A DNA stretch of 64,000 bases from Trinickia acidisoli (GTDB lineage: Bacteria > Pseudomonadota > Gammaproteobacteria > Burkholderiales > Burkholderiaceae): positions 2,232,001 to 2,296,000 of the forward strand of contig NZ_JAFLRG010000001.1 of assembly GCF_017315725.1 (NCBI RefSeq), in the 5' to 3' direction. Shown in pieces: positions 43,960-56,000 of this stretch; positions within the stretch are counted from its first letter, which is position 1, and the number at the start of each line of letters is the position of its first letter. A program made the position numbers and the translations under genes. The notes below the pieces were generated by a model. It was not told where the DNA came from. It was given only the letters and a program-made list of their open reading frames with translations, and made no database searches.

Positions 43960-44292
43960 ATGTCTTATGACGAAGCGCAAGGGCAGTTCGTGCGACTGGC
44001 CGAAGCCGACCGCGCGCCTGTTTTCTTCACGCTCGACGGTGCCGCGTCGAGCGCGCTCGAAGGCGATACCGTGCTCACCGCCATTCTGATGCAGCGTCGT
44101 GCACTGCGTATCTCGGAGTTCAAAGGCGAGCCGCGCGCCGGGTTTTGCCTCATCGGCGCGTGCCAAGATTGCTGGATTCGCACCGAGGACGGCCAGCGGC
44201 TGCGCGCGTGTTCGACGGTGATCGAGGCCGGCATGCGGCTCATCACGCACGCAGCCTATGCCGATCGGCAACACGGAGGACAGGTGCGATGA
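43960..44292 (+). CDS. (2Fe-2S)-binding subunit of an amine/opine/D-amino-acid dehydrogenase
   Basis: 110 residues. A ferredoxin-like fold with four Cys in GFCLIGACQDCWIRTEDGQR and RAC (about residues 64-87), binding one 2Fe-2S cluster, and the N-terminal VFFTLDGAASSALEGDTVLT. The same three-part set (2Fe-2S protein, FAD/Fe-S protein, DAO-like FAD protein) forms hydrogen cyanide synthase, opine oxidase, D-hydroxyproline dehydrogenase and dye-linked proline dehydrogenase. Its stop overlaps the next start (ATGA), so the subunits are made together. Confidence 0.9.
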   Translation: MSYDEAQGQFVRLAEADRAPVFFTLDGAASSALEGDTVLTAILMQRRALRISEFKGEPRAGFCLIGACQDCWIRTEDGQRLRACSTVIEAGMRLITHAAYADRQHGGQVR

Positions 44293-45809
44293 CGAAACCC
44301 GCGAAGATCGCGATCGTCGGCGCCGGCCCCGCGGGGGTACGTGCAGCCGAAACGCTCGTTGCAGCCGGCATGCGCCCGATCGTGCTCGACGAAAACGCGC
44401 GCTGGGGCGGCCAAATCTATCGTCAACCGCCCGACGGTGCCGGCTTTCTACGTGAAGCACGCGCGCTTTACGGCTTCGAGGCACGCAAAGCGAGGGCATT
44501 GCACGCAACGATGGCCGCTTTGCTGCCGCGGCTCGACTATCGGCCGCACACCCTCGCTTGGGCGTGCGAAACGCATGCGGGGGGCGCACAAGCGGCGACG
44601 AGCAATGACGACGAACACGATGGAATCGCCGGCCATCTCGCAACGCTGTGCGGCACGCGTGAGCAAGCGGTGCCGTTCACGCATTTGATCATTGCAAGCG
44701 GCGCCACGGATCGCGTGCTGCCGATGCCGGGCTGGACCTTGCCTGGCGTTTATACGCTGGGTGCCGCGCAAACAGCGCTAAAAGCACAAGGCTGCGCGAT
44801 CGGGCGGCGCATCGTCTTCGCCGGCACCGGCCCGCTGCTCTATCTCGTGGCCTATCAATACGCGAAGGCCGGCGCCAACGTGTTGGCCGTGCTCGATACG
44901 AGCCGCGCCGGCACGCAAGCCACGGCCCTACCCCAGCTCGCCGCGCAACCGTCCGTGTTGGCCAAAGGCTTGTACTACGTCGGCTGGCTTCGTGCCCACG
45001 GCATCCGGATCGAGCGTGGCGTATCGCTAGAAGGTGCGCTCGGTGAACGGCATGTGACGGGCATCGCATGGCGCTCCGGCACGAAGGCACCGACGTCTGA
45101 CTCCCATACCGCCGCTGCGCGCACGCTCGAGTGCGACGCGATCGGATTCAGCTTCGGCCTGCGCCCTGAAACGCAGCTTGCCGACATTGCCGGATGCCGA
45201 TTCCGCTACGACGCCCTCAATCGCTGCTGGCTGCCCGAGCGGGACGAAGCCGGACGCACGTCGATCGGCGGCATCTATGTGGCCGGCGACGGCGCGGGCA
45301 TCGCGGGGGCCGACGCCGCCGAGCGCGCCGGACACCTTGCCGCACTCGCCGTGCTCGATGATTCGGAGTACGAACCATCTTCAGGGCGCCCCACTTCACG
45401 CGTCGACGCCGCCGCGTCGACGCACCGCGCGCTGCAACGTATCGGCACGTTTCGCGCCGGACTCGAAGCGGCGTTCCCCGCACCGTTCGAGCACGCTGGC
45501 ACTTGGCCCGATGCGATGACGGTATGTCGCTGCGAGGAGGTCGATGCCGGCACGATTCGTTGCTGCATTCGCTCCGGTGCGGCAAGCGAGATCAATCGCC
45601 TCAAGGCATTGACGCGCGTCGGCATGGGCCGGTGCCAGGGCCGCATGTGCGGCGAAGCTGCGCTCGCGCTACTCGCCGATGAAACGCGCCTGCCGCCTGA
45701 GACGCTCGGTCGCCTGCGCGCTCAAGCGCCGATCAAACCGATCCCGCTTGCCGCCGCGCTCTGCGACGAATGCGCACCGGCGGTGCCCGAGGATGCACGC
45801 GATGAATAA
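44289..45809 (+). CDS. FAD/NAD(P)-binding alpha subunit of the dehydrogenase (OoxA/HcnB-like)
   Basis: 506 residues. N-terminal FAD fold IAIVGAGPAGVRAAETLVAA, RWGGQIYRQPPDGAGF, a second dinucleotide fold RRIVFAGTGPLLYLVAYQYA, and FAD-contact GGIYVAGDGAGIAGADAA. The C-terminal BFD-like domain has Cys in TVCRCEEVDAGTIRCC and MGRCQGRMCG, so it likely holds a second Fe-S cluster. This subunit takes electrons from the DAO-like subunit. Coupled to both neighbours by overlapping stop and start codons. Confidence 0.9.
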   Translation: MTKPAKIAIVGAGPAGVRAAETLVAAGMRPIVLDENARWGGQIYRQPPDGAGFLREARALYGFEARKARALHATMAALLPRLDYRPHTLAWACETHAGGAQAATSNDDEHDGIAGHLATLCGTREQAVPFTHLIIASGATDRVLPMPGWTLPGVYTLGAAQTALKAQGCAIGRRIVFAGTGPLLYLVAYQYAKAGANVLAVLDTSRAGTQATALPQLAAQPSVLAKGLYYVGWLRAHGIRIERGVSLEGALGERHVTGIAWRSGTKAPTSDSHTAAARTLECDAIGFSFGLRPETQLADIAGCRFRYDALNRCWLPERDEAGRTSIGGIYVAGDGAGIAGADAAERAGHLAALAVLDDSEYEPSSGRPTSRVDAAASTHRALQRIGTFRAGLEAAFPAPFEHAGTWPDAMTVCRCEEVDAGTIRCCIRSGAASEINRLKALTRVGMGRCQGRMCGEAALALLADETRLPPETLGRLRAQAPIKPIPLAAALCDECAPAVPEDARDE

Positions 45810-46920
45810 GTCGATGCGGCATTACGACGTGGCCATCGTCGGCGGCGGGCTCGTCGGCTCGTCGGCGGCACTCGCCCTCGCGCGCAAAGGCATGCGCGTG
45901 CTGCTGATCGAGCGACGCTACTGCGGCGCGCAAGCAAGCGGCGTGAACTACGGCGGCGTGCGCTGCCAAGGACGTCCCGCCGAGCAACTCCCGCTCGCGA
46001 TGCGCGCCCGACGCGTGTGGGATCGACTCGTCGAACGCATCGGTATCGACGGCGAGTTCATCGTGTCGGGCCACTTGCGCTTGGCGCGCAGCGCGGCCGA
46101 TCTCGCCGGCCTCGAAGCCTATGCGCACATGGCCGCGGAGCACGGATTGCCGCTGCAACTGATGTCGGGCACGGCGTTCAGACGCCGCTATCCGTGGCTC
46201 GGTACAGCCGCCGTCGGCGGCTCGCTCTGCGCGAGCGACGGCCATGCGAACCCGCGCCTCGTCTCGCCCGCGTTCGCACGCGCGGCGCGGGAGGCCGGTG
46301 CGCTCGTGCGCGAACTCACCGAGCTGACACATGCCGACTACGACGGCAAACGCTTCTCGCTGCGTGCGGGCGGAGAAACGTTCGAGGCCGATTGGTTCGT
46401 CAACGCGGCCGGCGCTTGGGCCGGCACACTTGCCGAGCGCTTCGGCGACGCGGTCCCGATGAAGCCTATCTATCCGAACATGTGGGTGACCGAACCGCTG
46501 CCGCATTTTCTCGATCACAACCTGGGTGTCTTCGGGGGCGGCATCTACGCACGGCAGGTCGCGCGCGGCAACTGCGTCATCGGCGGCGGACGCGGTCATG
46601 GCGACGGCGACTTCGCGCAGCCGTCGTCCGACACGACGCGTGCCGTGATGCGCGACGCTTGCGCGCTCTTGCCCGCGCTGCGCGAGGCATTGCTGATTCG
46701 AACGTGGAGCGGCGTCGAGGGCTGCACGCCCGACCACAACCCGATCATCGGCGCGAGTTCAAAGGTGCCGCGGCTCATCCATGCATTCGGCTTTTCCGGC
46801 GGCGGGTTCCTGCTCGCGCCTGGCGTCGGTGAAGTGTTAGCCGACCTCGTGATCGACGGCGCCACCGAGACGCCGCTCGACGCATTCGACATCAATCGCT
46901 TCTCGGCCGTGCCCGCATGA
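45802..46920 (+). CDS. FAD-dependent DAO-family beta subunit of the dehydrogenase (OoxB/HcnC-like)
   Basis: 372 residues from the ATG at 45802 (an ATG at 45793 also fits). N-terminal FAD fold YDVAIVGGGLVGSSAALALA and C-terminal GCTPDHNPIIGASSKVPRLI with FGFSGGGFLLAPGVGEVLAD. This D-amino-acid-oxidase-like subunit should oxidise the substrate C-N bond. The start overlaps the end of the alpha-subunit gene. Substrate candidates by homology are opines, D-hydroxyproline, glycine or other secondary amines; the sequence cannot decide. Confidence 0.9.
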   Translation: MNKSMRHYDVAIVGGGLVGSSAALALARKGMRVLLIERRYCGAQASGVNYGGVRCQGRPAEQLPLAMRARRVWDRLVERIGIDGEFIVSGHLRLARSAADLAGLEAYAHMAAEHGLPLQLMSGTAFRRRYPWLGTAAVGGSLCASDGHANPRLVSPAFARAAREAGALVRELTELTHADYDGKRFSLRAGGETFEADWFVNAAGAWAGTLAERFGDAVPMKPIYPNMWVTEPLPHFLDHNLGVFGGGIYARQVARGNCVIGGGRGHGDGDFAQPSSDTTRAVMRDACALLPALREALLIRTWSGVEGCTPDHNPIIGASSKVPRLIHAFGFSGGGFLLAPGVGEVLADLVIDGATETPLDAFDINRFSAVPA

Positions 46921-46951
46921 CGCCTCGCGCGTCAATCATTAGGAGACCTAA

Positions 46952-47998
46952 ATGAAAGCTTTCCGAACCTTCTCGGCTACCGTGACGGCCTGCGCGATCG
47001 TCGCCGCGACACCCGCTTGGTCGCAGTCGAAAACGATCTATATCGGCATGAACGGCGGGCCCATGGAGAAGGCCTATACGACGCAAGTGCTGCCGGCGTT
47101 CGAGACAGAGAACAACGTGCAGGTCACCGTCGTGCCCGGCACCTCGTCGGATATTCTGGCCAAGCTGCTCGCCAATCGCGACCACCCGCAAGTGCATGTC
47201 GCGTTTCTCGACGACGGCGTGATGGCGCGCGCCGTGAGTCTCGGCCTGTGCGAGAAGCTCGACGACTCCGCTGTGCTCAAGCAACTGTATCCGTTCGCGC
47301 GAATGAAGAACGACGTCGGCGCCGGCGTACAGCTCGGCATGACGGGCATCGCCTACAACAAGAAATTGTTTACGGAAAAAGGCTGGGCACCCCCCACCTC
47401 GTGGCTCGACTTCGCCGATCCGAAATATAAAGGCAAGGTCGTCTTCCAATCGGCATCGAGCAGCACATTCGGCTTGCACGGCTTCCTCGCGCTGAACCGC
47501 ATCTGGGGCGGCAGCGAGCAGAACGTCGAGCCGGCATTTACGAAGTGGGCGAGCACAGTGGGGCCAAACGTCGTCGAGTACATCCCGAACTCGGCGAAGA
47601 TCTCCGAGATGGTGCAGACGGGCGAAGCGGCTATCTTCCCGCTAACGCCGACGGGTGTTGCCGACTTGCAGGACAAGGGCTTACCGGTCGCGTACGTCAA
47701 TCCGAAGGAAGGCCCGGTGCTGCTGCTCGTCGACGTGTGCGTCGTCAAGAACAATCCCGACGATCAGCTCGCGCAAAAGCTCGCGCAATTCCTGCTGTCG
47801 GCACCCGCGCAAGAGAAGGCCGCGCAAGCCGGCAAACAGATCCCCACGAATCACCTGGCGAAGATGCCGCCGGCAATGCAGCAAAGCCTCGGGAACGTCG
47901 ACGACCTCGTGCATAAGGTGACCGTCGTCGACTGGGACGCGATCAACGCACATCGCGCCCAGTGGGATACGCGCTGGAATCAGCAGATCGAGCGTTGA
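46952..47998 (+). CDS. ABC transporter substrate-binding protein (PotD-like)
   Basis: 348 residues. Signal peptide MKAFRTFSATVTACAIVAAT with cleavage near AWS/Q (about residue 25). Family-1 polyamine/iron-type solute-binding fold: TTQVLPAFETENNVQVTVVP, VAFLDDGVMARAVSLGLCEK, GMTGIAYNKKLFTEKGWAPP TSWLDFADPKYKGKV, and NSAKISEMVQTGEAAIFPL. It lies last in the operon, with AGGAG before its start, and captures the substrate that the dehydrogenase then oxidises. Confidence 0.93.
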   Translation: MKAFRTFSATVTACAIVAATPAWSQSKTIYIGMNGGPMEKAYTTQVLPAFETENNVQVTVVPGTSSDILAKLLANRDHPQVHVAFLDDGVMARAVSLGLCEKLDDSAVLKQLYPFARMKNDVGAGVQLGMTGIAYNKKLFTEKGWAPPTSWLDFADPKYKGKVVFQSASSSTFGLHGFLALNRIWGGSEQNVEPAFTKWASTVGPNVVEYIPNSAKISEMVQTGEAAIFPLTPTGVADLQDKGLPVAYVNPKEGPVLLLVDVCVVKNNPDDQLAQKLAQFLLSAPAQEKAAQAGKQIPTNHLAKMPPAMQQSLGNVDDLVHKVTVVDWDAINAHRAQWDTRWNQQIER

Positions 47999-48052
47999 GC
48001 GCTCGTCGTAAGCACGGGCGGCTCGCACGCCGCCCCGTGGGAAACCTAGACC

Positions 48053-48796
48053 TCAACGCGCGACGGCGCGTTGCCGCACGGCTTCGAACAAGCACACGCC
48101 GCTCGCGACCGATACGTTCAAGCTCTCGACAGTGCCGACCATCGGAATGCGCATGACTTCATCGCACGTATCGCGCGTGAGCCGGCGCATGCCCTCGCCT
48201 TCCGCGCCCATGACGATGGCAACCGGACCGTCGAGCTTCGTTTCATAGAGGCCCGCTGGCGCATCGCCGGCCGTGCCGACGATCCATACGCCGGCATCCT
48301 TCAATTCACGCAGTGCGCGAGCCAAGTTCGTCACCGTGATGTAAGGCACGGTATCGGCCGCACCGCTGGCGACTTTGGCCGCCGTTGCGTTCAGGCCGAC
48401 GGCACGATCGCGCGGGGCAATGACGGCATGCGCGCCGGCCCCATCCGCCACCCGCAGGCACGCGCCGAGGTTGTGCGGATCAGTCACACCGTCGAGCACG
48501 AGCAACAGCGCGGGGCCGTTGATCCCGTCGAGCAATTCGGCAAGATTTTGCGCGAGCGGCAAATCGGTTGCGCGCGCAACGACCCCTTGGTGACGCTCGG
48601 TATGTGCGAGCCCCCACAAACGCGTCTCGTCGGCGGCGATCAAGCGCACTCCGGCTTCCTTCGCCGTTTGCAAAAAATCCTGCATGCGGCCATCGCGTCG
48701 CGTGGCATCGTAAAACACTTCTTCGACCGTCGATGCATCGTGCCGCAAGCGCGCAGTCACCGCATGAAAGCCATATAAAACTTTGAGACGTGCCAT
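48053..48796 (-). CDS. rlmB: 23S rRNA (guanosine-2'-O-)-methyltransferase RlmB
   Basis: Methylates G2251 in the ribosomal P loop with S-adenosylmethionine. 247 residues: an N-terminal L30e-like RNA-binding part ([20 protein letters not shown]) and the SPOUT knot with motifs [40 protein letters not shown] and [20 protein letters not shown]. Same strand as rnr and 131 bp downstream of it; the two are often co-transcribed. Confidence 0.96.
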   Translation of the reverse strand: MARLKVLYGFHAVTARLRHDASTVEEVFYDATRRDGRMQDFLQTAKEAGVRLIAADETRLWGLAHTERHQGVVARATDLPLAQNLAELLDGINGPALLLVLDGVTDPHNLGACLRVADGAGAHAVIAPRDRAVGLNATAAKVASGAADTVPYITVTNLARALRELKDAGVWIVGTAGDAPAGLYETKLDGPVAIVMGAEGEGMRRLTRDTCDEVMRIPMVGTVESLNVSVASGVCLFEAVRQRAVAR

Positions 48797-48927
48797 AGCT
48801 GAATGAAATCGGTATTACGTCGAGCCTAAAAAGGCGAAAGCACAGCGGCGCGTCATGCGCTCGCTGTGCTGAAAAACCATCGCGGCGCGGCCCGCGGCAG
48901 CGCAAGCCTCACGCCGCCGGGCGAAGA

Positions 48928-51396
<2,469 letters not shown>

Positions 51397-51648
51397 GGGG
51401 CGCTTGTCGATGATTGTTCTGGCTCGATATGTCGGACACGGCAATGCGCGCCATTCTAACACCCGCCGCTGACAGGACGGACGCCGCGGGCGCGCCGGCT
51501 GGCGCGTGTTCGCTCGCGGTTTGGTCGACGGCCGCCGAACCGAGGCGAATGGGGCTCGAACGGCGTCGTACGAAGAAAGTCGCGCAAAGTGCTTGACAGC
51601 AAACTTTGGGTCGCTAAAATAGCGGTCTTTGTTGCACGACGCACACCT

Positions 51649-51735
51649 GCCCAGGTGGCGGAATTGGTAGACGCACTAGGTTCAGGTCCTAGCGGTGGCA
51701 ACATCGTGGAGGTTCGAGTCCTCTCCTGGGCACCA
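51649..51735 (+). tRNA. tRNA-Leu (anticodon CAG)
   Basis: GCCCAGGTGGCGGAATTGGT begins the gene. The anticodon loop is TTCAGGT (CAG); a long variable arm, GGTGGCAACATCGTG, shows a class II tRNA, and it ends CCTGGGCACCA with CCA encoded. 87 bases. Confidence 0.97.
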
Positions 51736-51781
51736 AGAGTTGTTCCGGCTTAGTTCCAACGTGAGCCGAAGTAGTTCGAGA

Positions 51782-51816
51782 AACCCCGTAAGATCAACGT
51801 CTTACGGGGTTTTTTG
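51782..51816 (+). terminator. intrinsic terminator after tRNA-Leu
   Basis: AACCCCGTAAGA, loop TCAACG, TCTTACGGGGTT, then TTTTTGTTTT. Strong stem with a T-run, about 46 bp after the tRNA. Confidence 0.92.
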
Positions 51817-51865
51817 TTTTCGCGGATAGCCGTCATGTATTGGCGTCATCGTCTTTACCGTCGAT

Positions 51866-52597
51866 TCAAAAGTGCCACGTTGCACCCGCGACCCACCGAT
51901 TGACGAGAAGGCTGCCGCTCTGCGCCTCCGCTTGAGCCGAGGTTCGTGTCGCGATATAGAGCAAGCTCAGCTGCAGAGAGCGGTACTGATACGACAATCC
52001 AGCATCGCCGTAGATAACCGCGGAGCCAAGCTCGGCCCGAACATCGCCGTAGCCGATACCGGCAATTGCGGAGAATCCATACCTCATGGGGAAGCGTCCC
52101 ACTAAGTCGTAGGCGATCGCCCGAGACTTCGGCGTCGTGCCAAATCCGGTGTTGGGAGATAAGGAAATCGACGCGTAAAGCGCCTCGCGCCATCCGGTGG
52201 TCAGCACAAATTCGTCGTAATCGAGGCGGTTTGCAAGCGGCACGTGCGCAAAACGATAATCCGCGAGCATGACGCGCGCAGCCCAATCTTGCTCGAAGCG
52301 CCACTCATAGCCGACATTTGTCACCGTCCCCAGGCCCTGAGAACTGCCAGGGAAGCGAACCGATGAAACAGACAGTCCAGCGAAAGGACCGTTACCTGAA
52401 TACCAGGTCGCGCCCGCATAGACGGATGGACGGTGGTCGCTGAAATCGACGCCGCGCGTGGTGTTATCGGTCACCGTACCCACTTCGAAAACCCAATCGT
52501 CGAGAGCAAGCGCTGGCGGAGCCCATGCCAGCAGCAGACATAACGTAGCCAATAAGGCTAATCGTGTAGACCTCGTCTTATCGATGCCGCGCGACAC
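51866..52597 (-). CDS. outer-membrane beta-barrel protein, TorF/Gcw_chp-like
   Basis: The frame opens at 52903, but the only sensible export signal starts at the GTG at 52597: TRLALLATLCLLLAWAPPAL, cleavage after ALA before LDDWVFEVG. About 243 residues. The mature part has alternating aromatic strands (GVDFSDHRPSVYAGATWYSG, GPFAGLSVSSVRFPG, LTTGWREALYASISLSPN) and a terminal Phe (AGATWHF), as in outer-membrane barrels. The early pattern resembles the TorF family of putative porins. It is divergent from the autotransporter gene. The start is uncertain. Confidence 0.7.
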   Translation of the reverse strand: MSRGIDKTRSTRLALLATLCLLLAWAPPALALDDWVFEVGTVTDNTTRGVDFSDHRPSVYAGATWYSGNGPFAGLSVSSVRFPGSSQGLGTVTNVGYEWRFEQDWAARVMLADYRFAHVPLANRLDYDEFVLTTGWREALYASISLSPNTGFGTTPKSRAIAYDLVGRFPMRYGFSAIAGIGYGDVRAELGSAVIYGDAGLSYQYRSLQLSLLYIATRTSAQAEAQSGSLLVNRWVAGATWHF

Positions 52598-53027
52598 AGC
52601 CGCGTAGCGATCACTTGCGAAATGTCCCTTCTCGAGATCCGCGTCGTTCGCGCGTACAACATACTCCCTCGCCGCCAATGGAATGACAGGCTCCCGAAAG
52701 CGCCGTTGCGGATGCATCCTGGGCGGAGATCGTGCTATCCGCGATAGCGACATAACAACTTTTAAAACAGTAATCACATTCCGAAAATCGAGTAAGGAAA
52801 TCCTTAATGCCCGCGGCACATAGCCGCCACGAAAGCTGCGCACAAGTCTCGCCTCGTCATTTTCCTTCGCATGCGTTGCAACCCAATGACCGATATGGCG
52901 CACTCACATTTGACGAGTTTCTAACAAACGATGAGGTCCGAGCCATGCGCGTCTTCCCTATCACATTGGTCACGCCTTCGTTGACGCGCCGCGACGGAAC
53001 GGTTCGCAATCGGAAAGGGCCGCGCTC
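52598..53027. promoter_or_regulatory. divergent region between barrel protein and autotransporter genes
   Basis: 430 bp; no convincing gene. The part 52740-52810 is AT-rich (TAACAACTTTTAAAACAGTA) and is the most likely promoter site. GGAAAGG stands before the GTG start of the autotransporter. Confidence 0.45.
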
Positions 53028-56000
53028 GTGACATCGCTAGCCCATCGGCGCAAGTACAGCATACGTCGATTCGGCAAGCGCCGCGCGTCTTGGTCGAGGC
53101 TGCTGGCCGTACTGCTTGCCGCCATTGCCGGCGGCGGGCTCGTTCGCCCTGTCTTCGCGCAGTACACGTGCCCATCCTCGTGCGCGGGCTTGACTGTTTC
53201 GGGCGGGCAAGTTCAAGCAATCGACGCGGGCGGAACGGCCACTAACACGACGCTCAACGGCGGGACGCAAAAAGTCAATTCGGGCGGTACAGCGAGTGCG
53301 ACCACCCTCGACGCCGGTGGCAATCAATACGTCAGCAGCGGCGGCGTGGCCGTCGCAACGGTCGACGAGGGCGGCTATCAGAGCGTCTTTTCAGGCGGCG
53401 TGGCGAGCGGCACCACTATCAGCAGCGGACAGCAAAACGTCTTCTCCGGCGGCGTCGCCGGCGGCGCCATCGTCAACAGTGGCGGTGCGCAGTTCCTCTT
53501 CGGGGGCGCGGCTCTCGCCACCGACGTCGCAAGCGGCGGCGCGCAGTACGTTTCCTCCGGCGGCACGGCGAGCGCGGCCACTGTCGCCTCAGGCGCCAAC
53601 CAATACGTCAGCAGCGGTGGCATGGCCGCCGGCACCGTCGTCGAAGGCGGCTATCAGACTGTTTTTTCAGGCGGCGTGGCGAGCGGCACTACGATCAGCA
53701 GCGGACAGCAGAACGTCTCGGCCGGGGGGATCTCCACTTCGACCACGGTCGACAGCGGCGGAGTGCAAGCCGTTTCCTCGGGGGGCATGGCGAGCGCGAC
53801 AATCCTCGGCGCCGGCGCCGATCAATACGTCAGCAGTGGCGGCACGGCTGTTGGCGCAGTCGTCGAAGGCGGTTTTCAGAGCGTGTTTTCCGGCGGCGCG
53901 GCGAGCGGCACCACCATCAGCAGCGGACTGCAGAACGTCTGGGCCGGCGGTGTCGTCAGCGGCACCGACGTCGGCAGCGGCGGCGCGCAGTTCCTCTTCG
54001 CAGGCTCGGCTTTCGCGACGAACGTCGCAAGCGGCGGCGCGCAATACGTTTCCTCGGGTGGCGTGGCGAGCGCGACGACGCTCGGCGCCGGCGCCAATCA
54101 GTACGTCAGCAGCGGCGGTAGCGCCTTCGGCACGGTCGTCGATGGAGGCGATCAGCGAGTCTTTGCGGGCGGCACGGCGAGCGGCACCGTTGTCGGCAGT
54201 GGCGGCACCCAGATCCTCCTCGGGGGCTCGACCTTCGACACGAGCGTGGGAAGCGGCGGCGCTCAATATGTCTCTTCGGGCGGAATCGCAAGCGCAACGA
54301 TACTCGGCAACGGCGCGAACCAATTCGTCAGCAGCGGCGGTCGTTCGATTGGAACGACCGTCAACTCGGGCGCCGCGCAAACCGTGAACAGCGGCGGCCT
54401 CGTTTCGGGCACCGTCGTCTCGAACGGAGGTACGCAGAACATCGCGTCGGGCGGTGTGGCGGCCGGTACCGTCGTGTCGAGCGGCGGTATCCAGACCGTT
54501 TCGAGCGGCGGCATCACGCAAGCCACCATCGTGAGCCAGGGCGGTACGGTTGCCAACAACGGGACCCTCGTCTTCAATGCGACCGGCACGTCGAACGTCG
54601 ACGGTACCATCACAGGCAGCGGCACGGTGCTCCAACAAGGTGCCGGCACAACGATTCTGACGAGCGATAGCCATGCGTTCACCGGCGTGACGACGGTGAC
54701 CTCGGGTACGCTGATCGTCGGCGACTTTGGCAACGACAGTGCCTCGCTGGGCGGCGATGTCGCCGTTGCCTCGGCAGGCATGCTGCGCGGGCACGGCGCG
54801 ATCGGCGGCAACGTCGTCAACAACGGAACGGTGATGCCTGGCGGCACCATCGGCACGCTGACCGTTACCGGCAATTACACCCAGAGCGCAAACGGCGCGC
54901 TCGTCATCGAGGTGAACCCGACCTCCGGCTCGCAGTTGAAGGTGAACGGCACCGCCACGCTCGGTGGCACGCTGCGGGTGCTCTACGATCCGGGCAGCTA
55001 TTCGGCGCGCAGCTACGCGATCCTCACCGCGAACGCGATCAGCGGCCAATTCGGCGCACTATCTTCCGAGACCTCGACCGGTGCGAATCTGGATGGGCTC
55101 ACGCAGTCGGTGACCGAGGGCGCCAGCGAGATCGATCTGGTGCTCGCGCAAAGTGCAACGGCCACTACGACAACGATCGCCCCCATCGATACCAGCATCT
55201 ACACCGCGCTCGGCTCGACCGCGGCGCTGAGCGCGCAGGCATTCGATGCGGCGATTCTGGACCACATCGTCACTGCACCGGCCAATGCCAGCGCTGGCGT
55301 ACACGACGAGACTTGGGCCACGCTCACCGACGGCTACGCACGCGCGGACGGCAGCAATGCGGCTTCCTCGTTCGGCGCACATCGCTCAGGTTTTTCGGCC
55401 GGTTTCGATCATCGTAGCGATCGTGCGCTCGTCGGTGGCGCAATGGGCTACGAGCACGACGAGATCAGCGAAAGCGCGACGCCGGACAGCGGCAGACTCG
55501 ATGCCATACGCCTGGCCGCCTATGGCAGCCGCATGCTCGGCCGGATCGAAATATCGGCCGTGTTCGGCTACGGCTTCGACTGGGCCAGCGAAAAGCGACC
55601 GTTCGGCGCCGGCGCGAACAGTACGCCCGAAAGCGACTCATTACTGCAAGCGTTGAGCGGCACCGCACAAGCGGGGCTACCGCTCGAACTCGGCAGCAAT
55701 ACGATCTTGGAGCCACGTGCGGGATTGCACTGGGCCTGGTTGCACGGCCAGGGCTTCGCCGAGTCGGGCGGCGGCGGACAAGATCTCGCGGTCGGCGCCG
55801 ATACGGTACACAGCGCGCAGCCCTATGTCGGGCTCACGCTCATGCACGCGCTCGGTACGGCGGACAAGCCCGTGAACGTGCATCTGGATTTGGAATACGC
55901 GCGCGAGTTGGCGAATCGGACACGCACGCTCACCGTCTTCGCTCAAGACGGCACGGCCTTCGCGGCCCCAGGCGCCCCGCTCGCGCGGGACGTCGTGTCG

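Noticed and set aside
53200..54560. possible CRISPR or other spaced repeat array
   Set aside because: The repeats are in one open frame and code SLS protein repeats; there are no unique spacers of constant size and no cas genes.
53667..55049. 460-codon reverse frame in the autotransporter
   Set aside because: Reverse reading of the SLS repeats; repeats make long frames on both strands.
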